Part shown: piece by piece, positions 1-11,917 of the stretch
Layout: every line of letters starts with the position of its first letter
Numbering within the stretch: the stretch's first letter is position 1
Source: Protula sp. h YS-2021
Taxonomy: Eukaryota > Annelida > Polychaeta > Sabellida > Serpulidae
Reading direction: 5' to 3'
DNA length: 64,000 bases
Assembly (NCBI GenBank): GCA_949752745.1
Contig: OX457033.1
Location: 20,003,907-20,067,906 of the forward strand
The notes under the pieces: generated by a model
Database searches by the model: none
The model's input: only the letters and a program-made list of their open reading frames with translations
Told to the model about the DNA's origin: nothing
Translations under genes and position numbers: made by a program

Positions 1-1
1 T

Positions 2-412
2 TCCTATGTACAGGCAGTTGAGTTTGATCGTCAAAATCCATTGCATAGAAACAGACCTAGACTCCCGAAAAACGCATCAAAGGTATTAACACTTAACCAT
101 CTTGCTATAAAGGGGAAAGTTGTGAAAATGGGCGAGTTTTTTGAGGAACTCGTTGATCCATACGAAAGAAATGATGATTACATTATAGAGATTTATATCT
201 CAGAAAAGGAGGCCGTCGAGGGACGTCACCCATCAGAAGCTGAATGGCTGTGCACATTTACCGAGTGTGATCCAAACAAGCGATACATTTTATCAATCTC
301 GTTTACGAAAGAAGATGTTCGTATAGCCTTAGAAGAAGCAGACGGAGGCGAGACTGTTGTCAGACGCGTCAAGCATTCTGAAATAGAAAAACCAGGATGC
401 ACTATGCAGTAA
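2..412 (+). CDS. HSPA12-like protein, C-terminal end (copy 1, cut by window edge)
   Basis: This is the last part of an HSPA12-like (divergent HSP70-family) coding exon. It enters from the left edge in frame and stops at TAA after residues GCTMQ. It is nearly identical to the C-terminus of the copy ending at 2864, differing by a few substitutions. HSPA12 proteins are cytosolic HSP70 relatives with an actin-like ATPase core and a divergent C-terminus; only that C-terminal region is seen here. The ATPase part lies off the window. The family call rests on the second copy, which includes the VGGFGQ nucleotide-fold motif. Confidence 0.7.
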   Translation, partial: SYVQAVEFDRQNPLHRNRPRLPKNASKVLTLNHLAIKGKVVKMGEFFEELVDPYERNDDYIIEIYISEKEAVEGRHPSEAEWLCTFTECDPNKRYILSISFTKEDVRIALEEADGGETVVRRVKHSEIEKPGCTMQ

Positions 413-1854
413 TTTAGGTCCCTGTAAGCAGGAAAACTTGAACAGACATTATAACAATGTGTCATGTTTCATTTCTATCCACGCTAAACGTCCATTTCTG
501 ATAAAGACCCGAAAAAGCAAACCTTTTCATCTTAGAAGCTGATGATGTATGATAACATAATGACATGATAGACAACTTATCTAAGGAGAACATGAAAATA
601 TATTAATTGCTAAATGGTAGTTATATACTATTGTATCATTGCTAAAATAGCATTATTGTCACTGGCAGTTTACTTTTTCTTGGTATTTTACACTTTTCAT
701 TTTGTCAGTGGCTTTATAGTTTTGACAGCTTCCATTATTGTAATATGCACATACTTAAAATGGGAGTTTATTCTACGGCAGTGTTTTTTTTTTTGCAAAC
801 TATGTAATTTGTTTGTTACTATGGCCGTTATTGTTATCTTGGCAATGTTGTATTGATGCTCAAATTTCTAATTATTTCATTACTGATATAGCAGTGTAAA
901 ATTATTGTTTAGGTTTCAATAACATTTCTTACCCACAGATGAATCGTTATATCAATCGGTTCAATGTTTTAATTATAGATTCAATAGACATTTAAAAGCT
1001 TGCATATATAGCACAAATTGTTAATAAGCTATTACTATTTGTATTGATGTCCTAATAACGCAATCAACTGTTAAATGACCGAAATAAATATTACACACTG
1101 TTAGAAACACTAACACAGAACATCAGTCAAAGCCATGTTTCGAAAACTTGTATCTGAAGTTCTATGAGGTTACCCAGATCTGGGGATGGAGGTTCACAGT
1201 GTGCACTTATCTAACATAGGGGTCCCATGACGTAAAAGTAAAAGTAGGCATGCTCAATATGATAAGAGCAAAGTCATCGTAGTTCAACTTTATACCTTAC
1301 AACAAGGTTCCTGGAGCCAACGACCTTGCCAATAAAAGTTAAAAAGTAATCTCTTCGCAAGCGGTATAAATGACCAATTAAAACAAGGTCTAGAAAGTTC
1401 TTCTAATCAAACTCCTCCCACCCCCAAATATAACCTGTAAAACTCCACCTACCAACTGAAGTCCGATTCAGCTGGACTTTAAATCAGTAATTACTCAACA
1501 GTGGCCACTAGTTTACTTATTCTGACAGAAGAATCAGTTATCACTCCACCCTTAAACAAAAATGCAAGTTTGTGGAAACTGACAAAATATCGAACAGGGG
1601 CTTTTCTATACCAAATTTGCAACATTTGTAACTACGGAATATCCCAAAATTGCTATATTCCCATATTAGCTGCAAAACAAGCATGCATTACTCAAAATCC
1701 CAAGAGAAAAGTTAGAATAGAGATAACTATTGATATCAAAACTAAAATTTTCAACAAAATTTGTGCTTGTTTTCAAGGCGGAACAGTAGACATAGCTGTT
1801 TCTATAAAAAAAATCAGCTTGAGAAAGGTGAAACAGAAAAGCATTGGTCTACAG
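413..1854. other. 3' flank and intergenic/intron DNA between HSPA12-like copies
   Basis: AT-rich sequence with no supported gene. It holds the duplicated 3' flank of copy 1 (possible polyA signal AATAAA near 1083) and then sequence leading to the acceptor of copy 2. Confidence 0.6.
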
Positions 1855-1857
1855 CAG

Positions 1858-2864
1858 GGAGGCTAGGCGGACACACTATCAACGAAGAATTCGAACGTTA
1901 TTTGTGCAGACACGTTCCTTTCTTTCGAAATTTTCGACATTATAGTAAGGGACATGGCTTGATTTGGCTTAAATTTATGGATGCGTTTGAAAAAGCGAAA
2001 CGCGACTTCAGTGGAGTTAATGATGTCTACATGGTTTTCGATGCAAAGTTTATGGATGAATTTAAATCGGCAACTGGAAAGCATTTAGACGAAATAGAAT
2101 TTGGAAAAAATATTCAAATATTCTTTACTGAAGGCAATTATCTCACAAGAGGCGAATGTGCCCTTACAATTATGTATGAGTGCATGAAAAAGATCTTCGA
2201 CAAAACTGTAAATGGAATACTAGAGATGATTGAGGAAACTTTGGAGGAGTCGAATGCAGAAGTTAAACAAATGTATCTAGTAGGGGGATTTGGGCAACAC
2301 AAGTATCTACAACAGCAACTAAAAAAGTTCACTCATCATCACCGCATAAAACTTCTCATTCCCAAAGAAGCAAATGTGTGCGTTATGAAAGGAGCGCTGC
2401 AATTTGCCTACAGCAGGCGGTCGGAGTTTAATCATGAGCCGAAGGTGACATATTCCTATGTACAGGCAGTGGAGTTTGATCGTCAAAATCCATTGCATAG
2501 AAACAGACCTAGGCTCCCGAAAAACGCATCAAAGGTATTGACACTTAACCATCTTGCTAAAAAGGGGAAAGTTGTGAAAATGGGCGAGTTTTTTGAGGAG
2601 CTTGTGGATCCGTACGAAAGAAATAATGATTACATTATAGAGATTTATATCTCAGAAAAGGAGGCCGTCGAGGGACTCCACCCATCAGAAGCTGAATGGC
2701 TGTGCCAATTTGCCGAGTGTGATCCAAACAAGCGATACATTTTATCAATCTCGTTTACGAAAGAAGATGTTCGTATAGCCTTAGAAGAAGCAGACGGAGG
2801 CGAGACTGTTGTCAGACGCGTCAAGCATTCTGAAATAGAAAAACCAGGATGCACTGTCCAGTAA
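1858..2864 (+). CDS. HSPA12-like HSP70-family protein, 3' exon (copy 2)
   Basis: This is a long terminal exon of an HSPA12-like protein. The open frame extends upstream of a plausible acceptor (ctacag/cag near 1854-1857), so the exon start is inferred. Residues GGHTINEEFERYL near the start resemble the HSP70 segment after the phosphate-2 loop. YLVGGFGQHKYLQ in the middle matches the adenosine-motif region of the actin-like ATPase fold, and the C-terminus ends GCTVQ then TAA. Earlier exons (N-terminal ATPase half) were not found between the two copies, so the gene is either split over introns I cannot join or is a partial copy. HSPA12 relatives are commonly expanded in bivalves. Confidence 0.72.
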
Positions 2865-4060
2865 TTTGCCTGTAAGCAGGAAAACGTGGACAGACATTAT
2901 AACAGTGTGCCATGTTTCATTTCTATCCACGCTAAACGTCCATTTCTGATAAAAAAACCCCAAAAGCAAACCTTTGTATCTTAGAAGCTGATGATGTATG
3001 ATAACATAATGACATGATAGACAACTAATCCAAGGAGAACATAAAATATATTAATTACTAAATGGTACTTATAAATTATTGTATCATTGCTAAAATAGCA
3101 TTATTGTTACTGGCTGGTTACTTTTTCTTGGCATTTTACACTTTTCATTTTGTCAGTTGCTTTATAGTTTTGACAGCTTCCATAATTATAATATGCACAT
3201 ACTTAAAATGGGAGTTTATGCTACGGCAGTGTGAACTATCGTAGATTTTTTGCAAACTATGTAATTTGTTTTTACTAAGGTTGTCATTGTTATCTTGGCA
3301 ATTTTGTGTTGATGCTCAAGTTTTTAATTATTTCATTACTGATATAGCAGTGTAAAATTATTGTTTAGGTTTCAATAACATTGTTTCTTACCCACAGATG
3401 TATCGTTATATCAATTGGTTCAATGTTTTTAATTATAGATTTAATAGATACTTAAAAGCTTGCATATATAGCTCAAATTCTTAATAAGGTATTACTATTT
3501 GCACTGATGTCTGAATAACGCAATCATCTGTTAAATGACCGAAATAAATATTACACACTGTGAGAAACACTAACACATAACATCAGTCAAAGCTATGTTT
3601 CTAAAACTTGCATCTGAGGTTCTATGAGGTCAGCAAGATCTGGGGATGGAGGTTCACAGTGTGCATTTATCTGACATAGGGATCCCATGACGTAAAAGTA
3701 AAAGTATGCATGCTCCATATAATAGGAGTAAAGTCATCGTAGTTCAACTTTATACCTTACAACAAGGTTCCTGGAGCCAACGACCTTGCCAACAAAAGTT
3801 AAAAAGTAATCTCTTCGCCAGCGGTTTAAATGGAAATTGTGACAAAAAAAACAAAGTTTAGAAAGTTATGCTAATCCACATGCCCCCAAAATATATCCTG
3901 TAAAACTCCACTAACTGAAGTCAGATTCAGCTGGACTTTAAATCAGTAATTACTCAACAGTGGCCGCTAGTTTACTTATTCTGACAGAAGACTCAGTTAT
4001 CACTCCACCCTTAAACAAAAATGCAGTTTTGTCGAAACTGACAACAGGGGCTTTTCTTTT

Positions 4061-6425
4061 ACTTAAACAGTCACCGCTTTCAATTTCCAAGCAAAGGCAC
4101 TCGAGCATGCCCTTCAAAACAATGTTTCAGCTGAAGTACTAGCAGTTTTCACTGATTAACCAATAAAATCGCTAGGTAACTTCTTAAAACTTTCATTTTA
4201 CACAATTGAGTGTCCCTACACGGTACATTTGGCCCCATTTGCTGACTTCCCTTTCAGAACACTCAGCTTGATTATACAGAGCATCGTATTGCCAAAAAAC
4301 TCACTTCACACAGCATAATCGTCATGCATTTCACAATTAATCACTAAACAGTCATTATTAATCTATTTACCCAATTAACATTCCAAACGACGTATTATTC
4401 TGCACTTCATGTTCAAACTATTTACGCCCCTTTAGAATCTGTGCTGGCTCAGCCAATCTCAGCTAAGGATCTGATGTGCCAATATTTCTGTAGTTTTTGA
4501 GCATTCATGTCGTTTTCGACAAACTTTGAGCAGAAAATTGGGTATCAGATTTATTGCTAGCCTTTGGACGTTCACAATTTTCCAGTTCTAAAATTTTTGT
4601 TGAAATGAACAGAAGCACATGAATCAATAATAAGTGTGATAATGGGAATTCAGCCGCTTTTTGTAATCCAGAAATGAGAAACCAAAAAACCCAATAAATA
4701 TAATTAACTTATAGAGATACCTTGTTGCACTGGAGATATATATAAAAAAGAGAAAATTATATGTTTATGAGATTTTCAGATGGCCTCAAAATTTATAGCG
4801 AAGAATTTCGACGATATCATGGGTTGTTCGATGTGGCAATATGCTTGCAGCTGCTGTCCACCCCAACTACTCCCTAACTCTGCTTAATTGAAATATTTTA
4901 TATTTTGTTACTTCAAAGAGTGTTACCATTGGTTAATATTGTTTAATAAATGGTCACTTCATTTTCATTGTAATCTGTTGTTGTCGGCCGTGTTTGTCAC
5001 GACAGGTTCTCTAATTGTATTGCTTAATGTGGACCAAACTTTTGTCTAAAAAACTAGGTCAAACGAGTTTGTCCTGCTCTCGCTATACTACTACAGCCCA
5101 TTGTTCCGTGTCACGTTGTTTACTCTATTGGATTGATTTAGTTGTACTAAAATTGCTATGGAAACCAGTTTCCATATGATCTACTATTTAGAAAAAAATA
5201 TTAGTTCTGATTACTGCCAACAGAGCCATTCGTTCGCCTGTTCGTTCCTCCCCCGCCTGTCGGTAAAGTTAAAAACCCAAACTTCATACCATTTGAGATC
5301 ATTTGACATATTTGTCACTAAAATGAACATTTATTTCATTTTTATCTCAGCATTAAATTGAGACGATTTTTTAAGATACTCTAAAATTTGGAATGGAGAT
5401 ATTACCTTAACTATCATAAATATTTAGAGATGACGATGTTTTATCCAATCGGAAATAATGGGACAGCACTCTGTTTTCAGCTTTATATGAAGATATATGG
5501 AAGCCAAGAAAAAAAACAGCGAGTACACATTTCTACGTTAATTTATACATATCCTGGATACAAGCATGCATGCTTGTGTACAGGAATTAAATTTTATACA
5601 AAGAAAGCCTTAAGCCACACAAGCTACATGTGATTAGGCAAAGGGTTACAAGTAACTAAGCTACCGTAATTAGTTGTTTCAAAAACAGTGGGATTCGAGG
5701 TGCAGCAAGTTGCAGCAAGTTTGCACCATCTAGTTCAAATTTATCCAAAGTCATTCATGTTTAGATATGTGCAAAATTTACTTTCTTTATTTTTAATAGC
5801 AGGGATTGTTTGGGCATCAGCTACATTTTGATCCAGGGCTGCTTTTTACATGCGATTTTTCCTGTTCCCAACAATCACAAGCACCTTATGTCAAGGCAGC
5901 TCGGTTTATACAAACTCAAAATGCCGTTTCAGCCTTGCTAATTCCTTTTATATGGACGGTTATCCACTGTACTCCTGGACTGGTCCCTGATGATGACAAA
6001 GACAGTCCATTTCTCTGAACCAATGGGAACGGCGGAATCTTCTTCTGGCCCCTCCCTGCACGATTCTCAGTCTGTTGTTCTGTGCACTGGTCTGTAAATC
6101 AGATGTTGCATTTATAATGCATTTATAATTTCATTTAATGAGTTACAAACATGTGAATTACTCTCAAGAAAAAGAAAAACTCTGAAATTCTGAAGAAAAA
6201 AAAACAAACTGATGTATTACACTGTTAAACTATGCCTGTATTGTCGCTCCTTCGCGAGTGTCTAATACAGAAAAGTGTTAACAGAAATAACTTCATACGG
6301 GATTGTACACATTTCAAGTCTGTTTGAAGTCTCCGAATGTTAAGAATTAAGACGAGCTGGTTACAGATCTTGTTGAATGAAGTAAAAGAAAACCTTGGCT
6401 AAAGCAGCAGCCCCTGAGACACTCA
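4061..6425. other. AT-rich intergenic region, no gene seen
   Basis: Only short ORFs without family features or splice context. Minor points are a perfect 18-bp palindrome ACAAGCATGCATGCTTGT at 5570-5587 and a short doublet of GTTGCAGCAA near 5699-5720. Confidence 0.6.
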
Positions 6426-6429
6426 AAAC

Positions 6430-8075
6430 TGTATTAGTCAAACCACATCAAGTGTATCAATCAAACCACATCAAGTGTATCAGTCAAACCATATCAAGTG
6501 TACAGTCAAACCACATCAAGTGTACAGTCAAACCACATCAAGTGTACAGTCAAACCACATCAAGTGTATCAGTCAAACCACATCAAGTGTACAGTCAAAC
6601 CACATCAAGTGTACAGTCAAACCACATCAAGTGTATCAGTCAAACCACATCAAGTGTATCAGACAAACCACATCAAGTGTATCAGTCAAACCACATCAAG
6701 TGTATCAGTCAAACCACATCAAGTGCATCAGTCCAACCACATCAACTGTATCAGTCAAACCACATCAAGTGTACAGTCAAACCACATCAAGTCTACAGTC
6801 AAAACACAACAAGTGTACAATCAAACCACATCAAGTGTATCAGTCAAACCACATCAAGTGTATCAGTCAAACCACATCAAGTCTATCAATCAAAATACAT
6901 CAAGTGTATCAATCAAACCACATCAAGTGTATCAGTCAAACCACATCAAGTGTATCAGTCAAACCACATCAACTGTGTCAATCAAACCACATCAAATGTA
7001 TCAGTAAAACCGCATCAAGTGTATCAGTCAAAGCACATAAAGTGTATCAATCAAACCACATCAAGTGTATCAGCCAAACCACATCAATTGTATCAGTCAA
7101 ACAACATCAAGTGTATCAGTCAAAGCACATCAAGTGTACAGTCAAACCACATCAAGTGTACAGTCAAACCACATCAAGTGTATCAGTCAAACCACATCAA
7201 GTGTATCAGTCAAACCACATCAAGTGTATCATTAAAACCACATCAAGTGTATCAGTCAAACCACATCAAGTGTATCAGTCAAACCACATCAAGTGTACAG
7301 TCACACCACATCAAGTGTATCAGTCAAACCACATCAAGTGTATCAGTCAAACCACATCAAGTGTATCAATCAAACCACATCAAGTGTACTAGTTAAACAA
7401 CATCAAGTGTATCAGTCAATGCACATAAAGTGTATCAATCAAACTACATCAAGTTTATCAGTCAAACCACATCAAGTGTATCAATCAAACCACATCAAAT
7501 GTATCAGTCAAACCGCATCAAGTGTATCAGTCAAAGCACATCAAGTGTATCAATCAAACTACATCAAGTTTATCAGTCAAACCACATCAAGTGTATCAGT
7601 CAAACCACATCAACTGTATCAATCAAACCACATCAAATGTATCAGCCAAACCGCATCAAGTGTATCAGTCAAACCACATCAAGTGTATCAATCAAACCAC
7701 ATCAAGTTTATCAGTCAAACCACATCAAGTGTATCAGTCAAACAACATCAAGTGTATCAGTCAAACAACATCAAGTGTATCAGTCAAAGCACATCAAGTG
7801 TATCAGTCAAACCACATCAAGTGTATCAGTCAAACCACATCAAGTGTATCAGTCAAACAACATCAAGTGTATCAGTCAAAGCACATCAAGTGTATCAGTC
7901 AAACCACATCAATTGTATCAGTCAAACAACATCAAGTGTATCAGTCAAAGCACATCAAGTGTATCAGTCAAAGCACATCAAGTGTATCAGTCAAACCACA
8001 TCAAGTGTATCAGTCAAACCACATCAAGTGTATTAGTCAAACCACATCAAGTGTATCAGTCAAACCACATAAAAA
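6430..8075. repeat. Minisatellite array, ~23-bp unit (with 22-bp variants)
   Basis: About 1.65 kb of head-to-tail units containing CAAACCACATCAAGTGTA followed by TCAGT or CAGT. The unit is usually 23 bp, with 22-bp variants clustered near the left end (6500-6620) and around 7130-7160. Point variants (CACATCAAATGTA, CAAAGCACATC, CAAACAACATC) recur in blocks, indicating local amplification. The unit lacks stop codons, so forward frames stay open for hundreds of codons as a by-product of composition. No start context, promoter or splice signal supports a protein. Confidence 0.95.
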
Positions 8076-8640
8076 CATTGCATAATGCTGTGTGCGTCAG
8101 TTCTTAATGGTAATTATATTTTTTTTTTATTATACTTTCATGAAAATTACAATTTAATGCTCCTGCGCTTTTCAACAAATTATCAAAAGGTTCATGATTT
8201 TAGGCAACAATTTAATTTGCTTTTGACAAAAAAAACAGGAAGTCAGCTCCCTTTTTGGAGCACACTTTAATTAGGTATCGCTGAGGTACCAGATCTGGTC
8301 TACTGCTCTGGTCATCTTTCGCGGATATTCGCAATCTGAAATATTAACATATACCAGCTGTGTAGTAGGCCAAAGTGCAAACACTATGAATAGAGTGCTG
8401 TGAAGTCTGATATGCTAGCGATAGTGATAGCTTGTACATTTTCGCTCTATGTTTTTAAGCTTTGCTGAATTACGGAAAAGAACATATAAAACTGTTAAGT
8501 TCGAATATAGTTGTGAGGCTCAAACTACTATTTCCTTGCTTCATTTCACACAAGATTTCATAGCCTATCTGTACACGTTTTAAAGAATTTCTATGTCAAA
8601 CAATAATTTTTAAAGGTACTGTTTAAGCTTCCCTTTTCCA
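8076..8640. other. Intergenic region, nothing recognised
   Basis: AT-rich unique-looking sequence between the minisatellite and a diverged repeat pair. No gene, RNA or element could be supported. Confidence 0.55.
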
Positions 8641-8649
8641 TCTCCTGCG

Positions 8650-9730
8650 GTCATAATCAAGTATTGATGGTTCCACATGGAAAAGCAACCGACACATCCA
8701 CGCTTTGACACGCCCATAACACGCAGCAAGACAACACATCCCGATCCTAACCGAAATTACAAGCCAGAAACACCGTGCTCGCTGGATTCTACCGAAACAT
8801 GTCACCCCCAGCCTTTTTCGTAAAGTGCTCGACATTTCCAGCCCTGCAGCATCCACAGGACTGCTAAAGAACACCCCCCCCCCCCCCCCCCACCGCAAAA
8901 AGAAAAAAAACTCCGGGCAAGGAACAAGACGATCCATATCTCTTGGATCGAAAAAACACTAGACAATAAGAAGCACCAAAAGATGACAAATCTCGAAAAA
9001 CACGCCAACCCCCTCAAACATATTTAAAAAGAGAGGCCAGACAAGCCACAAGGCCATAATGTGCTATCCCTATACACACCCAGTATCCCACAGTGGTATC
9101 GCACAACCCGCTATGCTCGTCTACACCCAGAACGCAGCATGGCAGGCACTTCGAGCGTGCACGTCAGCATGCGTGAGTCGAGGATCTTTAACACATTAAC
9201 TTGAAAATTTCCCTGACAATACTCAGTAAATATGACCAAAGAAAATATTGGATTGTTAGACAAGACCCTCTTCAATACATGGCCGAACTCAAGTGCAACA
9301 TGAAAGTCTACTGAATGCATTTGAAAGCTTTGAATGTGTCAATGATCCTGAAATTAAACTTACAAAATTCGATCTCAGCCTTGGAGGAACGTCGCAAAAA
9401 TGCGGCCAGACTATTGTTGGTGGCTTCAAATGGAAAGCCAGCCTACACATGTAGGCACCGATATGCCCACAAAACGCAACATGACAACAGTCCTGCACCT
9501 AACCAAAAACCACAAGCCAGAAAACACAATGCCTGTTCTACCGAAAAACATACCATCGGAACTATTTTTGTAAAACGCCCTGCATGTTAAGACAGAATCC
9601 CTGCATTTCCAAACCTACAGCACGTACAGGAACGAGAATTTAGAAAGGCAAAAGGACACCCTCACCAAAACTGCGGGGAATTGACAAGACGATCCATTTC
9701 GTGAATTGACAACCACGAGTTGATCGGAAG
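8650..9730. repeat. Diverged ~300-bp repeat pair
   Basis: Two diverged copies in the same orientation lie at about 8655-8960 and 9410-9720. Shared order of words: TGGAAA(A)GC, ACACATC / ACACATG, CACGCCCATAA / TATGCCCACAA, CCTAACC, CACAAGCCAGAAA, TCTACCGAAA, CATTTCCA, and CAAGACGATCCAT at the end. A run of 15 or so C lies in copy 1 at about 8874-8891. Small ORFs on both strands here do not resemble any protein I know. Confidence 0.55.
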
Positions 9731-10356
9731 CACAAGAGACTGGTCCATCTGCTGGACCTGAAACCAACGCCATCCAGCCATTATTCTATCCAAATTTAAG
9801 AAACACAGGAATAATACTCGGATCGTTTTCACGGTCGAAAAGTCGATCATTGCCCATTTCACGAATGATTCCAAATTATACGTAACACTGGCTACAGCAT
9901 AGGATCTGATTTTATATGCGAAATTCCAATGCGCTTTGGATAATGAAAATTTCTTATCTTGGTTCCACATTGTGCAGTCCGGTACCGAGACCACAGTGAC
10001 AGAAGCGATTCAACGTCACGCTGAATTCAAACTGGGGAAAATTGAAAGCCGTTGCCTCCTAATGTATAAAGGTGAGATTATGTCCTTGGTTATCTTGAGC
10101 ACGAAGATTTCTAACACTCCGACTGAAATCCATTCGTTTATCACTAAGATACAGTAAATGTCCAGATGCGCTCATTTTCGGCATCGTGAGAACAATTCTT
10201 GATTTTATATCTGAACATTTTTACAATGTGTTTTAATACACAGGAAGTGGTTTCACTTCCGGTACGACTATATCCCCTTCACATATATGTGTAAACGCCG
10301 ACTGTTTATCCCACCCCTGATAATCGGTTTCCTGTGATATTTGGTATAATAGGTGG
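9731..10356. other. Intergenic region left of the palindrome
   Basis: A 73-codon frame at 9936-10157 (+) lacks an ATG at its start and has no recognisable domain. I see no other gene. Confidence 0.5.
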
Positions 10357-10362
10357 CCCATC
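10357..10362. other. Left target-site duplication CCCATC
   Basis: CCCATC lies immediately before the first base of the left arm (AGTAGGGGGAAAACACC). The same 6 bp lies immediately after the right arm at 15683-15688, the signature of a staggered-cut insertion. Confidence 0.85.
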
Positions 10363-10379
10363 AGTAGGGGGAAAACACC

Positions 10380-10560
10380 GTTTCTGGCCCACTTTGTGAC
10401 GTCATACTGTCTGGACCGGAAGTGACGTCATGTCTGGAAGTGACGTCATCATGTCTGGACCGGAAGTGAGGTGATAGGCGTAGTCATGGCAACGAAGCAT
10501 GGTAACGTGACGTCATAGGCGTAGCCATAGGCATAGCCATAGGCGTAGCCATAGGCGTAA
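10380..10560. promoter_or_regulatory. TGACGTCA cluster, left end of palindrome
   Basis: Several full or near-full CRE/ATF palindromes (TGACGTCA) occur in repeated context CCGGAAGTGACGTCAT, followed by repeats of AGGCGTAGCCAT. The mirror copy is at about 15485-15665. The consensus is that of CREB/ATF bZIP proteins; binding is inference. Confidence 0.55.
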
Positions 10561-10577
10561 CCCTGATAACAAAGTGA

Positions 10578-10707
10578 GGACCCCCCCCCCAGGCGACAGT
10601 CGGGACAGACCATATAGTAAAAAGTGTGGACCCCCCCCCTAGGACATACTATGTACCGACCCCCCTCCCCTAGGACATACTATGTACGGACCCCCCCCCC
10701 CCCCCCA
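10578..10707. repeat. Poly-C tracts in left arm
   Basis: Four C-runs of about 9 to 17 bases are separated by AGGACATACTATGTA-type spacers. The mirror poly-G tracts are at about 15330-15465. The complementary strand could form G-quadruplexes. Confidence 0.7.
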
Positions 10708-10734
10708 GGATCGTGATATGGCTAACTTCAAGAA

Positions 10735-11450
10735 TGTATAACTTGAAAACTACTTGGTTGATTTATATGAAAATTTCACTGTTTGATTCAGTTTTATGTA
10801 AAGTTTTGTCATAAAGTGGTCACAGGCTATTTTCGCAGCTGGCTGTATGCATTTTTGTAACATGCCGCCATTTTAACTTTGCAAAAAGTGAAAAAGTGTG
10901 ATAACTTTCGCTATACTTGGTCGATTTGTATGAAAATTTTACTGTTTGATTCATTTTTATGTAAAGTTTTGTTATAAAGTGGTCACAGGGTATTTACGCC
11001 GTTGGCTGTATGCATAATGTGACATGCCGCCATTTTAACTTTGTAAAAAGTGAAAAAATGAGATAACTTTCGCTGTAGTTGATCGATTTACATGAAAATT
11101 TTACCGTTTGATTCAGTTTTATATCTAGTTTTAACATTAAGTAGACATATGCTATTTACGCCGTTGGCTGTATGCATAATGTGACATGCCGCCATTTTAA
11201 CTTTGTAAAAAGTGAAAAAATGAGATAATTGTCACTGTAGTTGATCGATTTGCATGAAAATTTTACCGTTTGATTCAGTTTTATATCTAGTTTTAACATT
11301 AAGTAGTCATGGGCTATTTGCACCGGTGGCTGTATGCATCATGGATTCACCTTAAAATTTTTAAACTTAAAAGTGAGATAACTTTCGTTATGGTTGACCG
11401 ATTTGAATGAAAATTTCACCATTAGATTCAGTTTGATGTCTTAGCTTACA
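10735..11450. repeat. ~162-bp tandem repeats, left arm (5 copies)
   Basis: Five copies share GAAAATTT(T)ACTGTTTGATTCA at about 10770, 10932, 11094, 11256 and 11408, so the period is ~162 bp (last ~152). Conserved words are GGCTGTATGCAT and CATGCCGCCATTTTAACTTT. Sub-terminal tandem repeats are a usual feature of long-TIR elements. The mirror block is at about 14595-15310. Confidence 0.9.
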
Positions 11451-11527
11451 GTAGTTTGCATAGGTGGGTTGTTGGAAGGGCGCGCGCCCACAATTCAAAC
11501 ATGTGTTTGAATTATTTTTACGTCAAA

Positions 11528-11765
11528 CTATTGTTCAACAAGTTGTTTAGCAATTGTACAACAATTGTTCAACAAGCTGTTGTTCAACATGTTCAACATG
11601 TTGTTGAACATGTTCAACATGTTCAACATGTTCAACAAGTTGAACATGTTCAACATGTTTAACATGTTGTTGAACATGTTCAACATGTTCAACATGTTGA
11701 ACATGTTCAACTTGTTCAACAACATGCTGTTTAACAAGTTGTTGTTCAACAAGTTGTAGTTCAAG
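11528..11765. repeat. GAACATGTTC / GTTGTTCAAC array, outer left
   Basis: A dense array of short palindromes built from TTGAACATGTTCAA and GTTGAACAACATG words lies just beyond the polyA signal of the left-arm transcription unit. Every frame on both strands is open but encodes only Leu/Asn/Met/Phe or Val/Gln/Glu/His strings, so I treat it as non-coding. GAACATGTTC fits the p53-family half-site consensus RRRCWWGYYY. The mirror copy is at about 14280-14517. Confidence 0.85.
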
Positions 11766-11796
11766 CAAAGAAAAAACAAGACATATGTTGAATACG

Positions 11797-11802
11797 TTTA
11801 TT
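11797..11802 (-). terminator. PolyA signal, left-arm gene
   Basis: AATAAA on the minus strand lies ~120 bp beyond the acidic reading frame's final stop, just before the outer array. A TTAAATACAC triplet repeat precedes it. The right-arm equivalent is 14237-14242. Confidence 0.5.
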
Positions 11803-11917
11803 AATACACTTAAATACACTTAAATACACTTAAATACATACAGCTTAAATCTATAACAATATTACAATATTTGTTGATTTACAAAGTCTTTATTATAAAA
11901 TTTAGTCAAATAAGTCT

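Larger units (their letters stand above)
1..4060. repeat. Direct (tandem) segmental duplication, period ~2.45 kb
   Basis: Positions 1 to ~1610 align with ~2453 to ~4060 through coding sequence, stop codon, 3' flank and downstream intergenic DNA, with scattered substitutions and small indels. Shared landmarks include the 3' coding end (412 and 2864), AATAAA near 1083 and 3543, and TGACAGAAGA(A/C)TCAGTTATC near 1523 and 3983. Similarity fades past ~4060. Coding sequence is better conserved than flanks. The short membrane-like ORFs at 614-856 and 3062-3244 lie in the duplicated 3' flank and differ by frame-changing edits, so I do not call them genes. Confidence 0.85.

Noticed and set aside
614..3244. 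Small membrane-like ORFs at 614-856 and 3062-3244 as conserved genes
   Set aside because: They lie in a duplicated 3' flank and the two copies end differently because of frame-changing edits.
6430..8075. CRISPR array
   Set aside because: Units are contiguous with no unique spacers, and the genome is eukaryotic.
6395..8107. Long ORFs (up to 333 codons) in the 23-bp array
   Set aside because: Three overlapping frames encode the same repeat; no promoter, start context or domain.
11528..11819. Open frames of LNMLNMFN / VEHVQHVE type on both strands in the palindrome arrays
   Set aside because: They result from stop-free short palindromic repeats; all frames are open and composition is not protein-like.
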